A DNA stretch of 64,000 nucleotides, from assembly GCA_032622095.1 (NCBI GenBank), contig CP136067.1, positions 179,586,556 to 179,650,555 of the forward strand, given 5' to 3'. The stretch comes from Siphonodentalium dalli. Taxonomy: Eukaryota > Mollusca > Scaphopoda > Gadilida > Siphonodentaliidae. This document shows positions 10,628-22,098 of the stretch, piece after piece. The position numbers and the translations under genes were made by a program. The notes under the pieces were generated by a model. The model was not told where the DNA came from. It worked only from the letters and a program-made list of their open reading frames with translations, and made no database searches. The stretch's first letter is position 1. Each line of letters opens with the position of its first letter.

Positions 10628-12627
10628 TCGCATAAAAATGACACGTCGAGGTACAGTCGCGTTCTTATTGCGTGTTTGTGCATTTGAAGATCTATTCGTA
10701 AAAGAAACGATAAATGGGGAACACGAGGCATGGTTTTAGCCCACTCGTGAATAATTTGGCAGACTTTCTTATTTTATGCGTGTGAGGTGTATGCGATCAC
10801 GTGATTCTCCTCCACATCCACATACAATGCCACGAAGGTCGCCGCACTTATAGATGAGCAGATAACTGTCCATAATATAAGTTACACGGCTTTTTGATGG
10901 GGGATACTGTGTGGTATGCCCCGGTAGAGGCTCGTATCCCCCGAGGCGACCCCCCCCCCTCAACAAGCCATGTAATAATGTATTTACCCCCGGTCTCTAT
11001 TAACACTATTCCCAGACATAAAGCACAGAAACGAGCCACGAACAGTAACTCTATTTTTGTTAGACTGCTCATACGATGAATGTGATTATATAGCTGTTCC
11101 CACAATTTGCCCATAAATACTTGCTGATAGATAGACAATATATACCATGTTTTGTATCAATAATTGGATGATATATTTGGGTATTCACACGAAACATATT
11201 CTTTTCAATATAAGCCTTATGTGTTTTGCCTCATTTCTAAATGTTGAATCCAGTTACAAGTTAACCATTTGTCACACGACTATTATGCAGGACTATTAAT
11301 TAGAGCCCGAACATGTTGCGTTCTATTCAGCACTATGCGAACATAGAGAATACCTATGGTTTGCCGAATAATACCTGCAATATGCGCATCTTCACGAGCG
11401 GCGATATTTCAGGACTATATTATTCGAGAAACCATATGTGTTCTCTTTATGTTATGCTTATGGTAAGCAATTCTGCAAAACTACAAGTATTTGTTCATCG
11501 AAACAAGAATTTAGACGCCGCAGTAGCGAAACTTATGCAAACAATATCAGCAGTTCCGTTGGCAAATTAAGCATCTCTAAATTTTGGTGGAAAATTTCCT
11601 TCATGCGCTTAAGAGAATAGTGCCTACCCAATGGTTGAATATTACAGACAGAAACCCAATTAACAAATAACTGAATACGTAATAAAACGGGATCATTTGT
11701 TTTTCTTTATAACTTATCGCAGTAATAAACTATTTTCAGTCTTCCGCGGAATTTCGCGTAGTTCCATTGATAATAATACACGCGTCAATAATTGTGTACC
11801 TTTTTTAAACAGAAGTATCTACAGTGAGATAACGTTTGAAAATTATTATCCATGCCAAGGTCCTGACGAAAGAGAGCGCATCGTATGTCATTTAAAATTA
11901 CAGCTATTTCATAGGGAAACATATAACAAACAACGCTTGTCCCCACAACCGTTTGTAACTAACAATATGATTGACAACAACGTCACGTTTAAATCATGCA
12001 CCATGTCCCCGTAACGCTTGGCAGTGGGGGTATAAAAGCACGTGAAACATCGTGGTTATGAATTACCCTTGAACTAGCAGTTTCACCAATCGTGACATTG
12101 TTCTAGCGCTGAGCTTAATTGACGTCACCTAAAACAGGATCGATAGGTCTGCTACTGATTTATTCTTATTGGTGCTGATTGGTGTGAATTTATCTGATAA
12201 CCTATAAAAAGCACACCACATTGTAGCTATTGATGTGGGACAAAATCGTTAGCTCCGTCAACATCGTGGGATACAAGGAGATTTAATACCCGGATGTCTC
12301 TTTTTTAACCCCTTGGTTCCGCCTCGGGGTTCAAAATCGAGAACCAGGTATTAAATATCCATGTATCCCCGATATTTCAGAAGATAAGTAATAATACCAC
12401 TGTTGCTCATATGTAAATTGTAATAATTCCCACTAGCTGGTTTATAGTAGATATTGCTCGAGAATATTCAACTGTGGCTTTTATCCCATTAATTCGGAGA
12501 ATTTACCACATATATTTGGAAATTTCAGCTGACATATTTAGATATAACAAATTAACAATGCATGTTCGTTAATAACACGCACAATAAGATCGCGACTGCA
12601 CCTCGGCATGTCACTTATAGGTAAGGT
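10628..12627. other. interior of the inverted-repeat element, no gene recognised
   Basis: Open frames up to ~105 codons (e.g. 11697-12014) have no motif, signal or composition that supports coding. A poly-C run sits at ~10951-10959. A 100-bp imperfect hairpin is at 12269-12368. Confidence 0.6.
12269..12368. repeat. imperfect hairpin
   Basis: GGATACAAGGAGATTTAATA on the left pairs with TATTAAATATCCATGTATCC on the right with a few mismatches. An inner stem AACCCC/GGGGTT follows. Confidence 0.7.
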
Positions 12628-13151
12628 TTTGATGCGTCCGAACCTGAACTAAAATTGTCCGAACCTGAACCAAATTTGTCCGAACCTGAACGTAAATTGT
12701 GTCTGAACCTGAACAAAATCATCACGAATGTTGCGAATCCGAACCTGAACATTTTGAAATTTTCAAAGGTCGTTTTTCGGAGTTAGACAATAAAAATATC
12801 GCCGGTTTTGCATTCCGAAGATGTGTGGTGACCTAATCTACCCACAACAATAAATAAATTTGCGGATGCATGAGCTCAGGGCCAAAAAAATACCAAAAAG
12901 CGAACATTTCGCCGCCTCGATAAAAATTATGACGACTTGACACGCCAAATACAACAATTCACATGCCTGTCATGCGAAAGGCGTGTTACGTATGTGTTGG
13001 GCATACAAATTCCTATATAACTGTTTCAAGGTGTATCACCGAAAGATGTCGTTGATTGCTGCTTGGAGACAATATATACACTTACCGTCTATTTGCTTAA
13101 GTGGACGCCGCCATCATGGAATGTCCGAACCTAAACGGGTATCCGACAGTG
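12628..13151 (-). repeat. right terminal inverted repeat
   Basis: Reverse complement of 10112-10627. It carries one more copy of the 'ccgaacctgaac' subterminal motif than the left arm. The target-duplication copy ATAAT follows at 13152-13156. Confidence 0.85.
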
Positions 13152-13169
13152 ATAATGTCCATTGTATTA

Positions 13170-13594
13170 TCTCATATATATTTTGAAGACCTCTGTCTGT
13201 TTGTCTGTATGTCTGTCTGTATGTTTGTCATTAATACAAATCTACGATTCTCGACCGATCGGGACGAAACTTGGTACGTGTGTGTAGTTTGACCAGGCGG
13301 TGAACGTTGTCGTATTGGCATGTCCGTGCGGCGCCCGCTTCGCGCATGCGCAGACGAGATCTCGGAAACGGGTGGAGCTATCGACTTGAAATTTGGTATG
13401 TGAATGTATCTTGCCCCGGATACGAATTTTATCGGGTCGCCGAGCCCGTGCGACGCGAGCTTCGCGCATGCGCAGACCAGATATCGGAAACGGGTAGAGC
13501 TATCGACTTGAAATTTGGTTTTTGAAACGGGTGGAGCTATCGACTTGAAATTTGGTTTTTGAATAGCCCGGACAACGTCGGGCTCATCGGCTAG
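13170..13594 (+). mobile_element. Helitron-like non-autonomous element 1
   Basis: Starts A|TCTCATATATATTTTG and ends with the hairpin AGCCCG-GACAACGT-CGGGCT, six bases, then CTAG|T. This is the TC...CTRR plus 3' hairpin structure of Helitrons, inserted between A and T. It holds two ~122-bp core units (GAGATCTCGGAAACGGGT-like, 13356 and ~13478) plus a short third fragment. The start is 14 bases after the target duplication of the preceding element. Confidence 0.75.
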
Positions 13595-13779
13595 TCTCTT
13601 CTATATATTTTGAGAACTCCTTGTATTCGAGAGATAGCCCACACCCTCCGGACCTTAATGATATGATCGTGAATGAGTATTGATATACCCCACTAAACTT
13701 TGACAAACACCAGTAATGGTGTGTAGATCATTTACATATCTCTCCTATATATTTTGATACAATCTATCTAATTTACATA
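13595..13779 (+). other. spacer with Helitron-start-like fragments
   Basis: Contains TCTCTTCTATATATTTTGAG at 13595 and TCTCCTATATATTTTGATAC at 13741, both resembling the 5' tip of the neighbouring Helitron-like elements. They are probably truncated starts. Confidence 0.5.
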
Positions 13780-14403
13780 TCTCTCTTATATATTTATGTT
13801 TGAGTGTGTGTTGTACTTCATACAAATCTACGATTCTCGACCGATCGGGACGAAACTTGGTACGTGTGTGTAGTTTGACCAGGCGGTGGTCGTTGTCGTA
13901 TTAGCGAGCCCGCGCGACGCCCGTGCAGCGCATGCGCAGACGAGATCTCGGAAACGGGTGGAGCTCTCGACTTGAAATTTGCTATGTGAATGTATCTTGC
14001 GCCGGGTACAAATTTTATCGGGTCGCCGAGCCCGTGCGACGCCCGTGCAGCGCATGCGCAGACGAGATCTCGGAAACGGGTGGAGCTCTCGACTTGAAAT
14101 TTGCTATGTGAATGTATCTTGCGCCGGGTACAAATTTTATCGGGTCGCCGAGCCCGTGCGACGCCCATGCAGCGCATGCGTAGACGAGATCTCGGAAACG
14201 GGTGGAGCTATCGACTTGAAATTTGGCATGTGAATGTATCTTGCGCCGGGTACAAATTTTTATGCGCAGACCAGATCTCGGAAACTGGTGGAGCTACCGG
14301 GTACAAATTTTTCTTATTGAAACGCGTGGAGCTAAAAATTTAAAAAATATATATAAAAATGTCATGTTTCGGACAAGCCGCCGGTGGCGGGCTAACCTGC
14401 TAG
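13780..14403 (+). mobile_element. Helitron-like non-autonomous element 2
   Basis: Starts A|TCTCTCTTATATATTTATG and shares CAAATCTACGATTCTCGACC with element 1. It ends with a GC-rich hairpin (AGCCGCC...GGCGGGCT), then CTAG|T. The core is a 122-bp tandem repeat with full units at 13942, 14064 and 14186 and a shortened one at 14272. The open frames on both strands in this stretch are the repeat read in different phases, not genes. Confidence 0.75.
13942..14330 (+). repeat. 122-bp tandem repeat inside Helitron-like element 2
   Basis: Each unit runs GAGATCTCGGAAACGGGTGG, then 'gactt-gaaatttg', 'tgaatgtatcttgcgccgggtacaaattttatcgggtcgccgagcccgtgcgacgcc', then GCGCATGCGCAGAC. Spacings are 122, 122 and 86 bp. 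Confidence 0.9.
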
Positions 14404-15177
14404 TCTATTATATATTTTGGAAGATCTGTGTGTGTGTTCGCGATGGACTCGAACACGGCTGGACCGATTTCGACCAAACTTGGTACGGACACGTAATTCG
14501 ACTCGGGAACGAACATGGGCCTATTGATTTTCAGATCCGAGGTAAACTTTTCACGTGCCGATGTCAAATATGTTTTTACGCTGTGTTACGGGACTTTCAT
14601 TTGAGTTCGGTGCTTACAAATCGATTCGAAACAGCGCGAATAATAAAATGCCAGTCATAATAATGACACTGTGAGAATCTTTCGTGTTTCCTCTTTCCAA
14701 CGATAGATAATGCGTATGTATCCGTTTTAGTTATCTGCCTCAATTATCAAGAAGAAGTGGTACTATCTTCCATCAGGATAAAAACAATGCGTAACTTCTA
14801 TGACGTCGTTAGAGGTCATAACGTTAGATCACGTTAACGCTTAACCGGCCGATGCATTTAACTGTTTCAGACGTCTTGGCGATATCTCGGGCACCGATGT
14901 AAATTTATCTTTACGTTGAAACTTGATAATTAATGAGCGTGTGTATATGAGGCGCGTTTATATACTTGAGTGGAAATCAAATCGGGTTAAACTGGCGGAT
15001 TTTTACGGACGAAATTTGATGCACAGGGTATCTCGGTATCCGCTGGGCCGATTTCCCGGTATCCGCTGGGCCGATTTCCACCATTTTTGGGGTGTTGGTG
15101 TTTGACCCCACCTGACCTTGACCTTCAAAATGGTCAATTCAAGGTCAAAGCCCGGACGAAGTCGGGTCACCTTCTAG
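14404..15177 (+). mobile_element. Helitron-like non-autonomous element 3
   Basis: Starts TCTATTATATATTTTGGAAG directly after the CTAG of element 2 (head-to-tail). It ends CCCGGACGAAGTCGGG (hairpin), then 'tcaccttCTAG|T'. Shares 'ACTTGGTACG' and neighbouring bases with elements 1 and 2 but has a different core, with the short duplication TATCCGCTGGGCCGATTTCC near 15038 and 15059. Confidence 0.7.
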
Positions 15178-15469
15178 TAGTTATATAATTATCGGAATTG
15201 TTATAGCGAGCGTTGAATAGGGATTAGAAATCCTGACATGCAGTCATAAGTTTTGATGATGGAAATCAGTCACCCCGATTTATCTTGTGTTTAACTGTTC
15301 GTCAACCAATCAATCTGTAGAATTAAGTTGTGAATTTCATTTTCGCATTCGGCCGATCTGACGGCCCTCAAGCGATACTGATAAATCGGAAAAGTAACCA
15401 TTGTGTACTGTCTGCGTCATTTATTCTCGAACCTCACACAAATATTCGTTTGAGTCTTACAGGCTGACC
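15178..15469 (+). other. LTR-element remnant upstream of the PPxY reading frame
   Basis: Non-coding; nothing else seen. Confidence 0.4.
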
Positions 15470-15866
15470 ATGGCGGTGGAACAAGGGTCGACCAGTTGTC
15501 AGAACCTACCCCCATACTCGGACAGTGAGTACGAAAATACCTCGACATCCGATGATGACAATATGACACCCAATTCAGATGCACGACCATCCACCAGCAG
15601 GCGGCCGCGTGAAAGCTACCTCGACATGATGCCGCACATGCAGTCACCCACACCCAACAACCAGCCATGGGTACAGCCTTACAACGCGTAGACGATATTA
15701 CACAATGCAGTCACCTCCCCCGCCTTACAGCCCGCCCAGAGAAACTGAAGATGCACTAATCGACATCGATGCCGCTGTTGCGAACTACTTCGGCAAATCA
15801 TCAACCTGCTACGCAGCGACGGATTGGACTTGCGATTTCAAGAACAACTTTAAATCGGAAAAGTGA
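15470..15866 (+). pseudogene. small Pro/Ser-rich protein with PPxY motifs, abutting the 3' LTR
   Basis: The ATG at 15470 sits in an ideal context (ACCATGG). The first frame encodes an acidic, Ser/Thr/Pro-rich protein of 73 codons with LPPY near residue 12 and stops at 15689. The next frame (from about 15692) continues in the same style with 'MQSPPPPYSPPRE', then 'LIDIDAAVANYFG' and a short basic end, TGA at 15864. A frameshift near 15685 therefore probably split one ~130-residue protein. PPxY is the WW-domain-binding motif used as a late domain by many gag proteins. The frame ends nine bases before the 3' LTR, next to a purine-rich run that could be the polypurine tract. It may be an accessory ORF or a transposed gag tail. 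I recognise no family. Confidence 0.5.
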
Positions 15867-15874
15867 AGGAGTAA

Positions 15875-16600
15875 TGTACCAAGACAACCCCAGGGACATA
15901 ACCCTCAACCCGAGAAAACAGACAATCTTTAGTTCATGGGGGCTGCTCGATTTACCCTACATATCAGCACCCCTGTTGACTGAATCAAGATTGCGAAATA
16001 CTGGACACCAAAAGCAGATTAGTGGACACGAAGTACATACCTAACGTGATACATATAGAGAAGAAGAACTGGGGAGTAAACAGAGCAATTTCGGGATTAG
16101 CGAGACCAGATACCTTGCTCGAGAAGACTATTGAAACCCAATGCAGCGCGCTGGACGAGAGGAGCAGTCTAAAGGACCCATAGGAAAACGACGCTTGCTC
16201 GATTAACCCAGGAACGCCCATATTGATGCACCGTGAAATGCGCATCGAACCAGCATAATCCTCCCGCTGTATTTAGACACAGGCAAACCGAGACACGACA
16301 CACAGTTCTCAACGAGCTACAAGATGTGACCAACGACTCTCGTGGCGCTAAGAAGACAGCTAGGATCTCCAGCCGGGAACATGGATAGGAATACGAGGTA
16401 AACATTACAATCTTGTATTTCTAACAACGCTACCCCAATGTGCCGACGAAGAAGCGAAGCAGACGACAGAAAGACGAACTCAACCGGAACTCAACCGAGC
16501 AGACGACAAGCAGACGCGCCCAACTTATGAGGATGCAAGAAGACCCTATAATCAAACCGTTTTGATTGTCTTAAGAGTTATATGTACCCGTACTGGCACA
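15875..16600 (+). mobile_element. 3' LTR-like block
   Basis: 726 bp, TGTACC...GGCACA, matching 2422-3264. Preceded by AAAAGTGAAGGAGTAA (candidate polypurine tract, 15859-15874) and followed by TTAA at 16601-16604. Confidence 0.65.
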
Positions 16601-16783
16601 TTAACCCACCAACATTCGATGCTCTTGAATGTAAAATTTGAAATCGTGATTTTTGAAAATGATAAATTTTCCAATAAAGCTGCATAAAGAAGGTTGGAAA
16701 ACCATAGAAATAATTAACACCCACAATATTCTCAATTCGTTTAAAATGTCAATATGATCGGAATAAAAGTTATACAAGGTACT

Positions 16784-17300
16784 AAAGGCACGAGCGGCGT
16801 TCATTGCAGAAATATTCATATTTGTTCAAATCAACAGAAGGAATATTAAAATATATATAGTTTTGTTCATATGCCAAACATAATCAGCGCGTAAATAGTA
16901 TATTGTCGCCAAGGCGTACGGTGGTGTACGTAACCAAGAGCCTGCTCGTATCACAGAGGTTTGGCTTCTGTTTACATAACACAGCGCAATTCTATTGGTT
17001 AATCACACACAAATGATATAAACGCTCTTTATTATTTCCACATGCATAAGGAAAACAGTAACAAATAACGCTCTTTAAGTTTACCATATCCGGATCTAAA
17101 CAAAAGCGAGGTTCTGTAACGTTTTTTGCTTTTGTTTACAAAGGGAAAACATTTGACAATAACATACTGTTTATGCCATATTTCTGATTGGTATAAGAAC
17201 AAAGTCTGTCTATATTTGACTATTATTTCTGTTTATGGCGGTTTTTGACGGAGGTGAATATTTTAACAGTATACCCATCACCAACGCCGCCCGTATCTTT
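16784..17300 (+). mobile_element. ~517-bp MITE, family 'GCGGCGTT', copy 1
   Basis: Ends are inverted: left AAAGGCACGAGCGGCGTT, right the complement of AAAGATACGGGCGGCGTT. The whole sequence reappears in opposite orientation at 58010-58532, sharing 'CATAATCAGCGCGTAAATAG', 'AACGCTCTTTA', and 'GATTGGTATAAGAACAAAGTC'-type phrases. A palindromised relative is at 59385-59741. No protein. Confidence 0.75.
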
Positions 17301-18480
17301 AAATGAGGGGGGAGGGACTTACTTTTTGTTAGGTGTTTATTACGAAAATCCAACTGAGAAGCAGCGGGCTGCATGTGCTCACACATAGCATGAAGTGATG
17401 TGCAATTCCGATTATCATGTGTGAACTCTAATATTAACCATGAGGCGAGTAAGCCCTCTAACCTATTATAAACCGGATACAAATAAGAGACGTTGTGACC
17501 TAACTCGACCACGATTCAGTATCCTCTAATCCAAGGGGCGAACGTCGTGCACCAGCAACTGTTCGTGTGGCATAAAGGCTAAACGATCAATTCAATTTCG
17601 ACCTTATTTTTCCGAACATTCCGATTCTATAATTCCAATGAAGACAAAGATAATTGATTGTGTTCGACGTCTTTCAGGGACATATAGTGATCGTAAAGTG
17701 TAGCTCGGGTAATTATCGACATATTTCGATACCGGGAACAATTAAAAGGCGAATGCTATCAGGTGTCGTATGGAGCGTAAACCGTCACGTGGTTTTAATT
17801 CACGTTAAACGGGCATGGCTCATTCGAGTCTCCATTTTTTTTCTACGTAAATTGGAGCGACGGATACGACATGTCGATAAATAAACGAACTATTGATAAA
17901 CCGGCTTCATGTGCTCTGAAAAATCACTTGCCAAAGTCACAGCCATTTTTCAGCCGTTTTCAAATTCGCCAGAAGTCAGACAAACGCTCTTTATTGCTAC
18001 CATACCAGGAATAGACTACCACGAAACCGTTCCATGTCGTACACATGGCTGTTTTGTGTTGGTACCCAAACAATGTATTCACAGTTGTATTTTTTCAATG
18101 CCTAATTTTGAGTTACATAATGCTCGTAGAAAGGTAATTCAGATATTTATTGACCTATTTCGATACTGAGAACAATTAAAAAGCGAATAATATTATGTCT
18201 ATTTGGAGCGCAAACTGCCATGTGGCTTTAACATTCAAATCATAGAGTAATTGACATATATTGGCAGTAAAATTCCCATGAAACAGACCAACAGCGCCGT
18301 TTCCCTCATTGACATTCGAACCAGGCAATATAATCACGCACCACTTACTTCTGAACAAATAGAAGTGTAGCATAAATATAAACTTAAGGATCACAAATTG
18401 TATACGAACAATTGAGATGAAGGTTGTGACAATGACAGAACTATTATATTTATTACTCAGAGTGGCCATAGACCTCTTCG
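17301..18480. other. non-coding, with one duplicated ~115-bp segment
   Basis: 17690-17815 and 18130-18240 are diverged direct repeats (ATATTTCGATACCGGGAACA in the first; CTATTTCGATACTGAGAACA in the second, followed by 'ttaaaa-gcgaat' and 'ggagcg-aaac'). No gene supported. Confidence 0.6.
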
Positions 18481-18779
18481 GTCGAGAATGATATGGCTCG
18501 CTGAAATCAGGGAGCGACTCTCACGGCCAAAACGCTTGCATATTGAAAATGCGCTGAATCATGATGCCTGTATTTGAAAAGGTTGTACCCATAAAAGGAA
18601 TGAATGGTTAAAGCCGACCCAGCTCAGATACCAGGCATATGTCTGATTTTAGGCCACAATGAGTATAGTAGGTGTATAAATGTATATAAGTGCACCAGCC
18701 AGTGAAGATCCGTAACCGAAACATATATACAACATAAATTATTTCATAGTACCATTTGAAAGAATGCACAATTCACAAC

Positions 18780-18960
18780 AAAGAGATAGAGTTATTCCTC
18801 TTCCATTTAGAATAATAGACTGACAGTACAGATAAGATATAAATTAAGCACAGAACACACGTCGGTACATTTAAAAAAAAGAAAACATTTTAACAGTTTA
18901 TTCGACCGGATAAGATTTGGAGCTGCCTATTTCAAATGGTATATAATATGGAATATGTTG
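18780..18960 (+). repeat. dispersed repeat, copy 1 (second copy 23330-23520)
   Basis: Both copies carry 'gttattcc-cttccatt-agaataatagact', 'cacagaaca', 'acagtttatt-gacc-gataag' and 'ggagct-cc-tttcaaa-ggtatataatatg' in the same order. Confidence 0.75.
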
Positions 18961-19850
18961 AATATGTTTCCAACTTGATCTTGGCCTGTGTCTTCTCACG
19001 TGTGAACCGCACTATAAATAACATGACATTATTTTGAAGATTGCACAAGTTATCACACGGACGGCACAAACAGTTCTTATTCGATCTGCCAAACATCACC
19101 GGGAGTGTGTCAATAATCGAACTTGACCTGTGTTTTCTCCATACCAAATTTCATTGATTTATGATAGATACTTCTGAGAATATATTCCGGACAAACCAAA
19201 TACAGTGCATTGAAAATCGACAAAGGGGTATAACGCCATCTAAAATTATATTCTCAAATCTGAACCACATACATGTGTACCAATTTCAAATATAATAAAA
19301 TTCTATTGAATATTGCTCAAATGGCAAACCGGATAGTCCGAAATTGTTAGCTCTGTATATTTCGAAAACGGCGCATAATTAAGACAACAATTACTGGACG
19401 GCGATCATTTTCGAGTTGACCTGCGTCATCGCAAAGCCGAACTACATACCAAGCATGAAAGTGTGTTGATTATTATTGGGAGAACCCAAAAGTTGTTTGG
19501 TTACTTCTAAGTCTAGATGAGGGCATATATACATGTATCTCCATTAACAATTGACGGACAAAGACCATTTTCTAACTTGATCTGCGTACTCACAAAGTTT
19601 TCTTTGCAAATGTGAACCAGATACTATATATCAAGAAATGATGTTAAATGTTGCTCACGATATCATCCGGATAACCCAAACATTGTGAATTTTAAGTCGA
19701 CAAATTGACAGAACTCCGTGAAAATCATGGTACCGAGACCAAATTCTAACATGATTGGTGGGTTCTCAAATGTTACCAATGGATTTCAGATTGCAATAAT
19801 GTTGAAGTTATTTTCCGGACATACACGGATAAGTTGATGATTTAATAGTA
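18940..19850 (+). repeat. degenerate ~180-bp tandem repeat
   Basis: Successive blocks contain 'aacttgacctg-gt--tctca', 'gaacc-cata--', 'atc-tccggacaaaccaaa' and 'gacaa--g-tatagctc'. At least four diverged units can be followed. No coding potential. Confidence 0.6.
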
Positions 19851-20246
19851 GACGCCTTTCGCATAATGAACGGCAACATACAATTATAACGAATAGGATA
19901 CTACGTCACTAGAATGTGTGTTCTTTCTATTCGTTGTCGGTTTTCCTTATCCGTTTTACGATTACGGTTTTGGATTTTCAACAAAACTCACAAATAAATC
20001 CTATAGTAATAAGTTCGAGATCGTTTCTCGGCTCCTCGATGTGGGAGATGACTCTGATATTATGTCATTAAATTGTGATCCCATGTGACCTTCATTTGTA
20101 TCTATTAGTGGCAACCAATAACATTCGTCGCCGTGAAACACGAGAATCTTGCGAAACACAAAGCGCTAAGCTATAACCTGATAACAGCACAATTAAGTAC
20201 ATAGATAGAACCGCATGAGTGTCTGGATTTTGACGAATTATCACAC
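19851..20246. other. non-coding, nothing recognised
   Basis: No gene or clear repeat seen. Confidence 0.4.
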
Positions 20247-20248
20247 GA

Positions 20249-20323
20249 GATTTGTTGGCGGAGCGATACCTCGAGTGCGGGACGCAGTCCCACACGAGAG
20301 GTATCGCGTTACGCCAACAAATC
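20249..20323. repeat. hairpin with GATTTGTTGGCG stem
   Basis: GATTTGTTGGCG pairs with CGCCAACAAATC. An inner stem CGATACCTC/GAGGTATCG and a central GGGAC/GTCCC lie inside. Confidence 0.85.
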
Positions 20324-21606
20324 TTCGTATCATAATAAGTTGACTCACAATCGTACATCTCCGGTAGAGAAAATGTGAATTTAATTGAGTTTTAACGGCA
20401 TTTTAGGGTTAACGCAACAATCAGACAGGGATTTTTAATGATACGCTTGAAATTAAATTCTGTGCCTCGACAAACATATTCTTGAAATGAAACTACTTGA
20501 ATGAATCATCTCATCGATTAATCGCTTATTGTTTCTTTATTGTGGTGATTGAAAAAGTGAAAATAGTAACGGCGAGAACCAGTCTAACAACACTGAATGA
20601 AATAGTTCCGTCGACAGATTGCACTAGTGCGATTCTGAGAATTATCGCACGCCTGGAAACTCGTGCGATCATGCGAATTACGTTGATAGATATGTAATAA
20701 AAAATAATCGCAGCACGCAGAACCATAAAATCCGCTTACTGCGGTAAGCAAGTCTTTGCAAGGCATACATTATACTTATATAAGTATTTCACGTTTCCTG
20801 TATGCAGATCCTTGGGACCTGACAAATAAATAAAATTAAATAAATTAGAAAAAATTAAATCTATTTACATTTCAATTATCTTTTGGTGACTTCGCATTGA
20901 CAGTTCCAGTACAGGCACCATGCATTACAGAGGACAAACGAACGGATATTACCAGGAGGAGGTACGGAATTCCCGAAAAAATACAATACCTTCGAAGTTT
21001 GGATGGCGACTTTTTCTTTTTATGATGTATTCCATTTTCTACTGGTTCCGTCTTTTCCATATTTCTACAATGTATTCACGGAATATAAAACCCTATTTCC
21101 TCTTTTATTAATAAAATGCACACAGTTTTTCGCTCGTCTTTAGAGTTCTGCGTTACGTGGCAATAGAACGTCCGTTGTGTATAGATGTATACCACGAATT
21201 TGACTGGACCGTTCGACTTTAGACACACTACATAGGTTCGGAGTTGTATTCGTGTCTGCTATCACTCTTTCGATAATAAATTCTCCGTAAAATGGCACAT
21301 AAGAAAATCGGAATGGTCCTTGACGGTTATAAAACTTGTATATCACTTGAACTAATAGTTTAAATGATCACAGTAAAGCGTTCGCACTTATTCACATCTA
21401 TATACGCCAGAAGGATTTCTGTATTTAGGGGTATGGCAGCCTCAAGTAGCTAGAAGTTCCGTGAAGGGCTCGATGCCAGGTTAAACCAAATATGTTATTT
21501 ACCAACTGGGTTTCTGCTGTATCATTCACACCACACCTGCGATATTTCCACAACGCTTTGCGCAGAACGATAATTTCTTGCTGAAGGAATACGGTTAAAG
21601 GCCCAC
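20324..21606. other. non-coding, nothing recognised
   Basis: Short open frames on both strands overlap each other and show no family features. Confidence 0.4.
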
Positions 21607-21610
21607 TTAA

Positions 21611-22079
21611 AGGTACTCAACCCGTAAAGAGGGTCCCCATCTCAACAGATTCCAACAACAACAATCCGATCAGAGGGTCCTATATTACTATTTCTTTGGC
21701 TTTGGGGGTAAAAAATATTTGATTAGAGTCGAGGAACCCATCAAACAAAGCTCAGAGTTATTAGATATTGATTTTTCAAATTTGTTATGTTCTCGAGATC
21801 AGTACTAATAACTGCCGTAATCTGCTCTGGATGTGTACTCCAAATCTATTCAAACAGACAAGGATGAATAACTCTAAAATCAAGTGGTAATTTTAACGCA
21901 ATTTAGACTGAGTTCTGGGCCAGATAGTATTCCCGATAATGAAACATAATAGATTTCTAAAATCGATATCTAACAAATCTGAGCTTTGATGGGTGACTTC
22001 CTCGACTCGAATCAAATATTTTTGACCCCCGAAGCCATTGAAATAGTAATTGAGAGGAGTTTTATCGGGTTGAGTACCT
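21611..22079. mobile_element. TTAA-flanked foldback element
   Basis: Left end AGGTACTCAACCCGTAAA, right end the complement of AGGTACTCAACCCGATAAA. TTAA lies at 21607-21610 and 22080-22083. The arms (~190 bp each) stay complementary through 'tactattt-cttggcttgggggt-aaaaatatttgatt' and 'gtcgaggaa'. A fragment of its right end is also at 53425-53443. A TTAA target and inverted ends fit piggyBac- or Kolobok-type MITEs. Confidence 0.75.
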
Positions 22080-22098
22080 TTAATTTTCGAATGCCCAG

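Larger units (their letters stand above)
10112..13151. mobile_element. 3.04-kb DNA element with ~0.5-kb terminal inverted repeats
   Basis: The left end CACTGTCGGATACCCGTTTA (10112) is matched as reverse complement at the right end (13151), and the inverted match continues for about 515 bases with few differences. The 5-bp direct repeat ATAAT lies at 10107-10111 and 13152-13156. The arms carry subterminal copies of GTTCAGGTTCGGAC (four between 10523 and 10615; five in the right arm between 12631 and 12750). No transposase is recognisable inside, so it is non-autonomous or a foldback element. CACTG ends with long arms could suggest a CACTA- or hAT-like relative, but 5 bp does not fit the usual 3 or 8 bp. 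I leave the superfamily open. Confidence 0.8.
2422..16600 (+). mobile_element. composite LTR-type retroelement, heavily nested
   Basis: Two related blocks in the same orientation, both starting TGTACCAAGACAACCCCAGG and both ending at ...GGCACA, bracket this span. TTAA lies immediately outside each end (2418-2421 and 16601-16604), a possible 4-bp target duplication. Inside, a primer-binding-site-like motif and a gag-like frame follow the left block. A small open frame abuts the right block. Removing the recognisable nested insertions (non-LTR ~4165-9440, inverted-repeat element 10112-13151, Helitron-like 13170-15177) leaves about 3.8 kb, with no protease, RT, RNase H or integrase of its own visible. 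The LTRs differ a lot in the middle, so the pair may be old or may derive from two insertions joined by recombination. Confidence 0.6.

Noticed and set aside
11697-12014. 105-codon frame inside the long-TIR element as a transposase
   Set aside because: Far too short, no DDE/D pattern, no zinc finger.
13242-14343. Overlapping open frames on both strands (Arg/Cys-rich peptides)
   Set aside because: They are the 122-bp Helitron core repeat read in several phases; the same peptides repeat with the repeat period.
18480-18720. Possible tRNA or tRNA-derived SINE
   Set aside because: No A/B box pair or cloverleaf could be drawn by eye; no TTCGA arm with matching stem.
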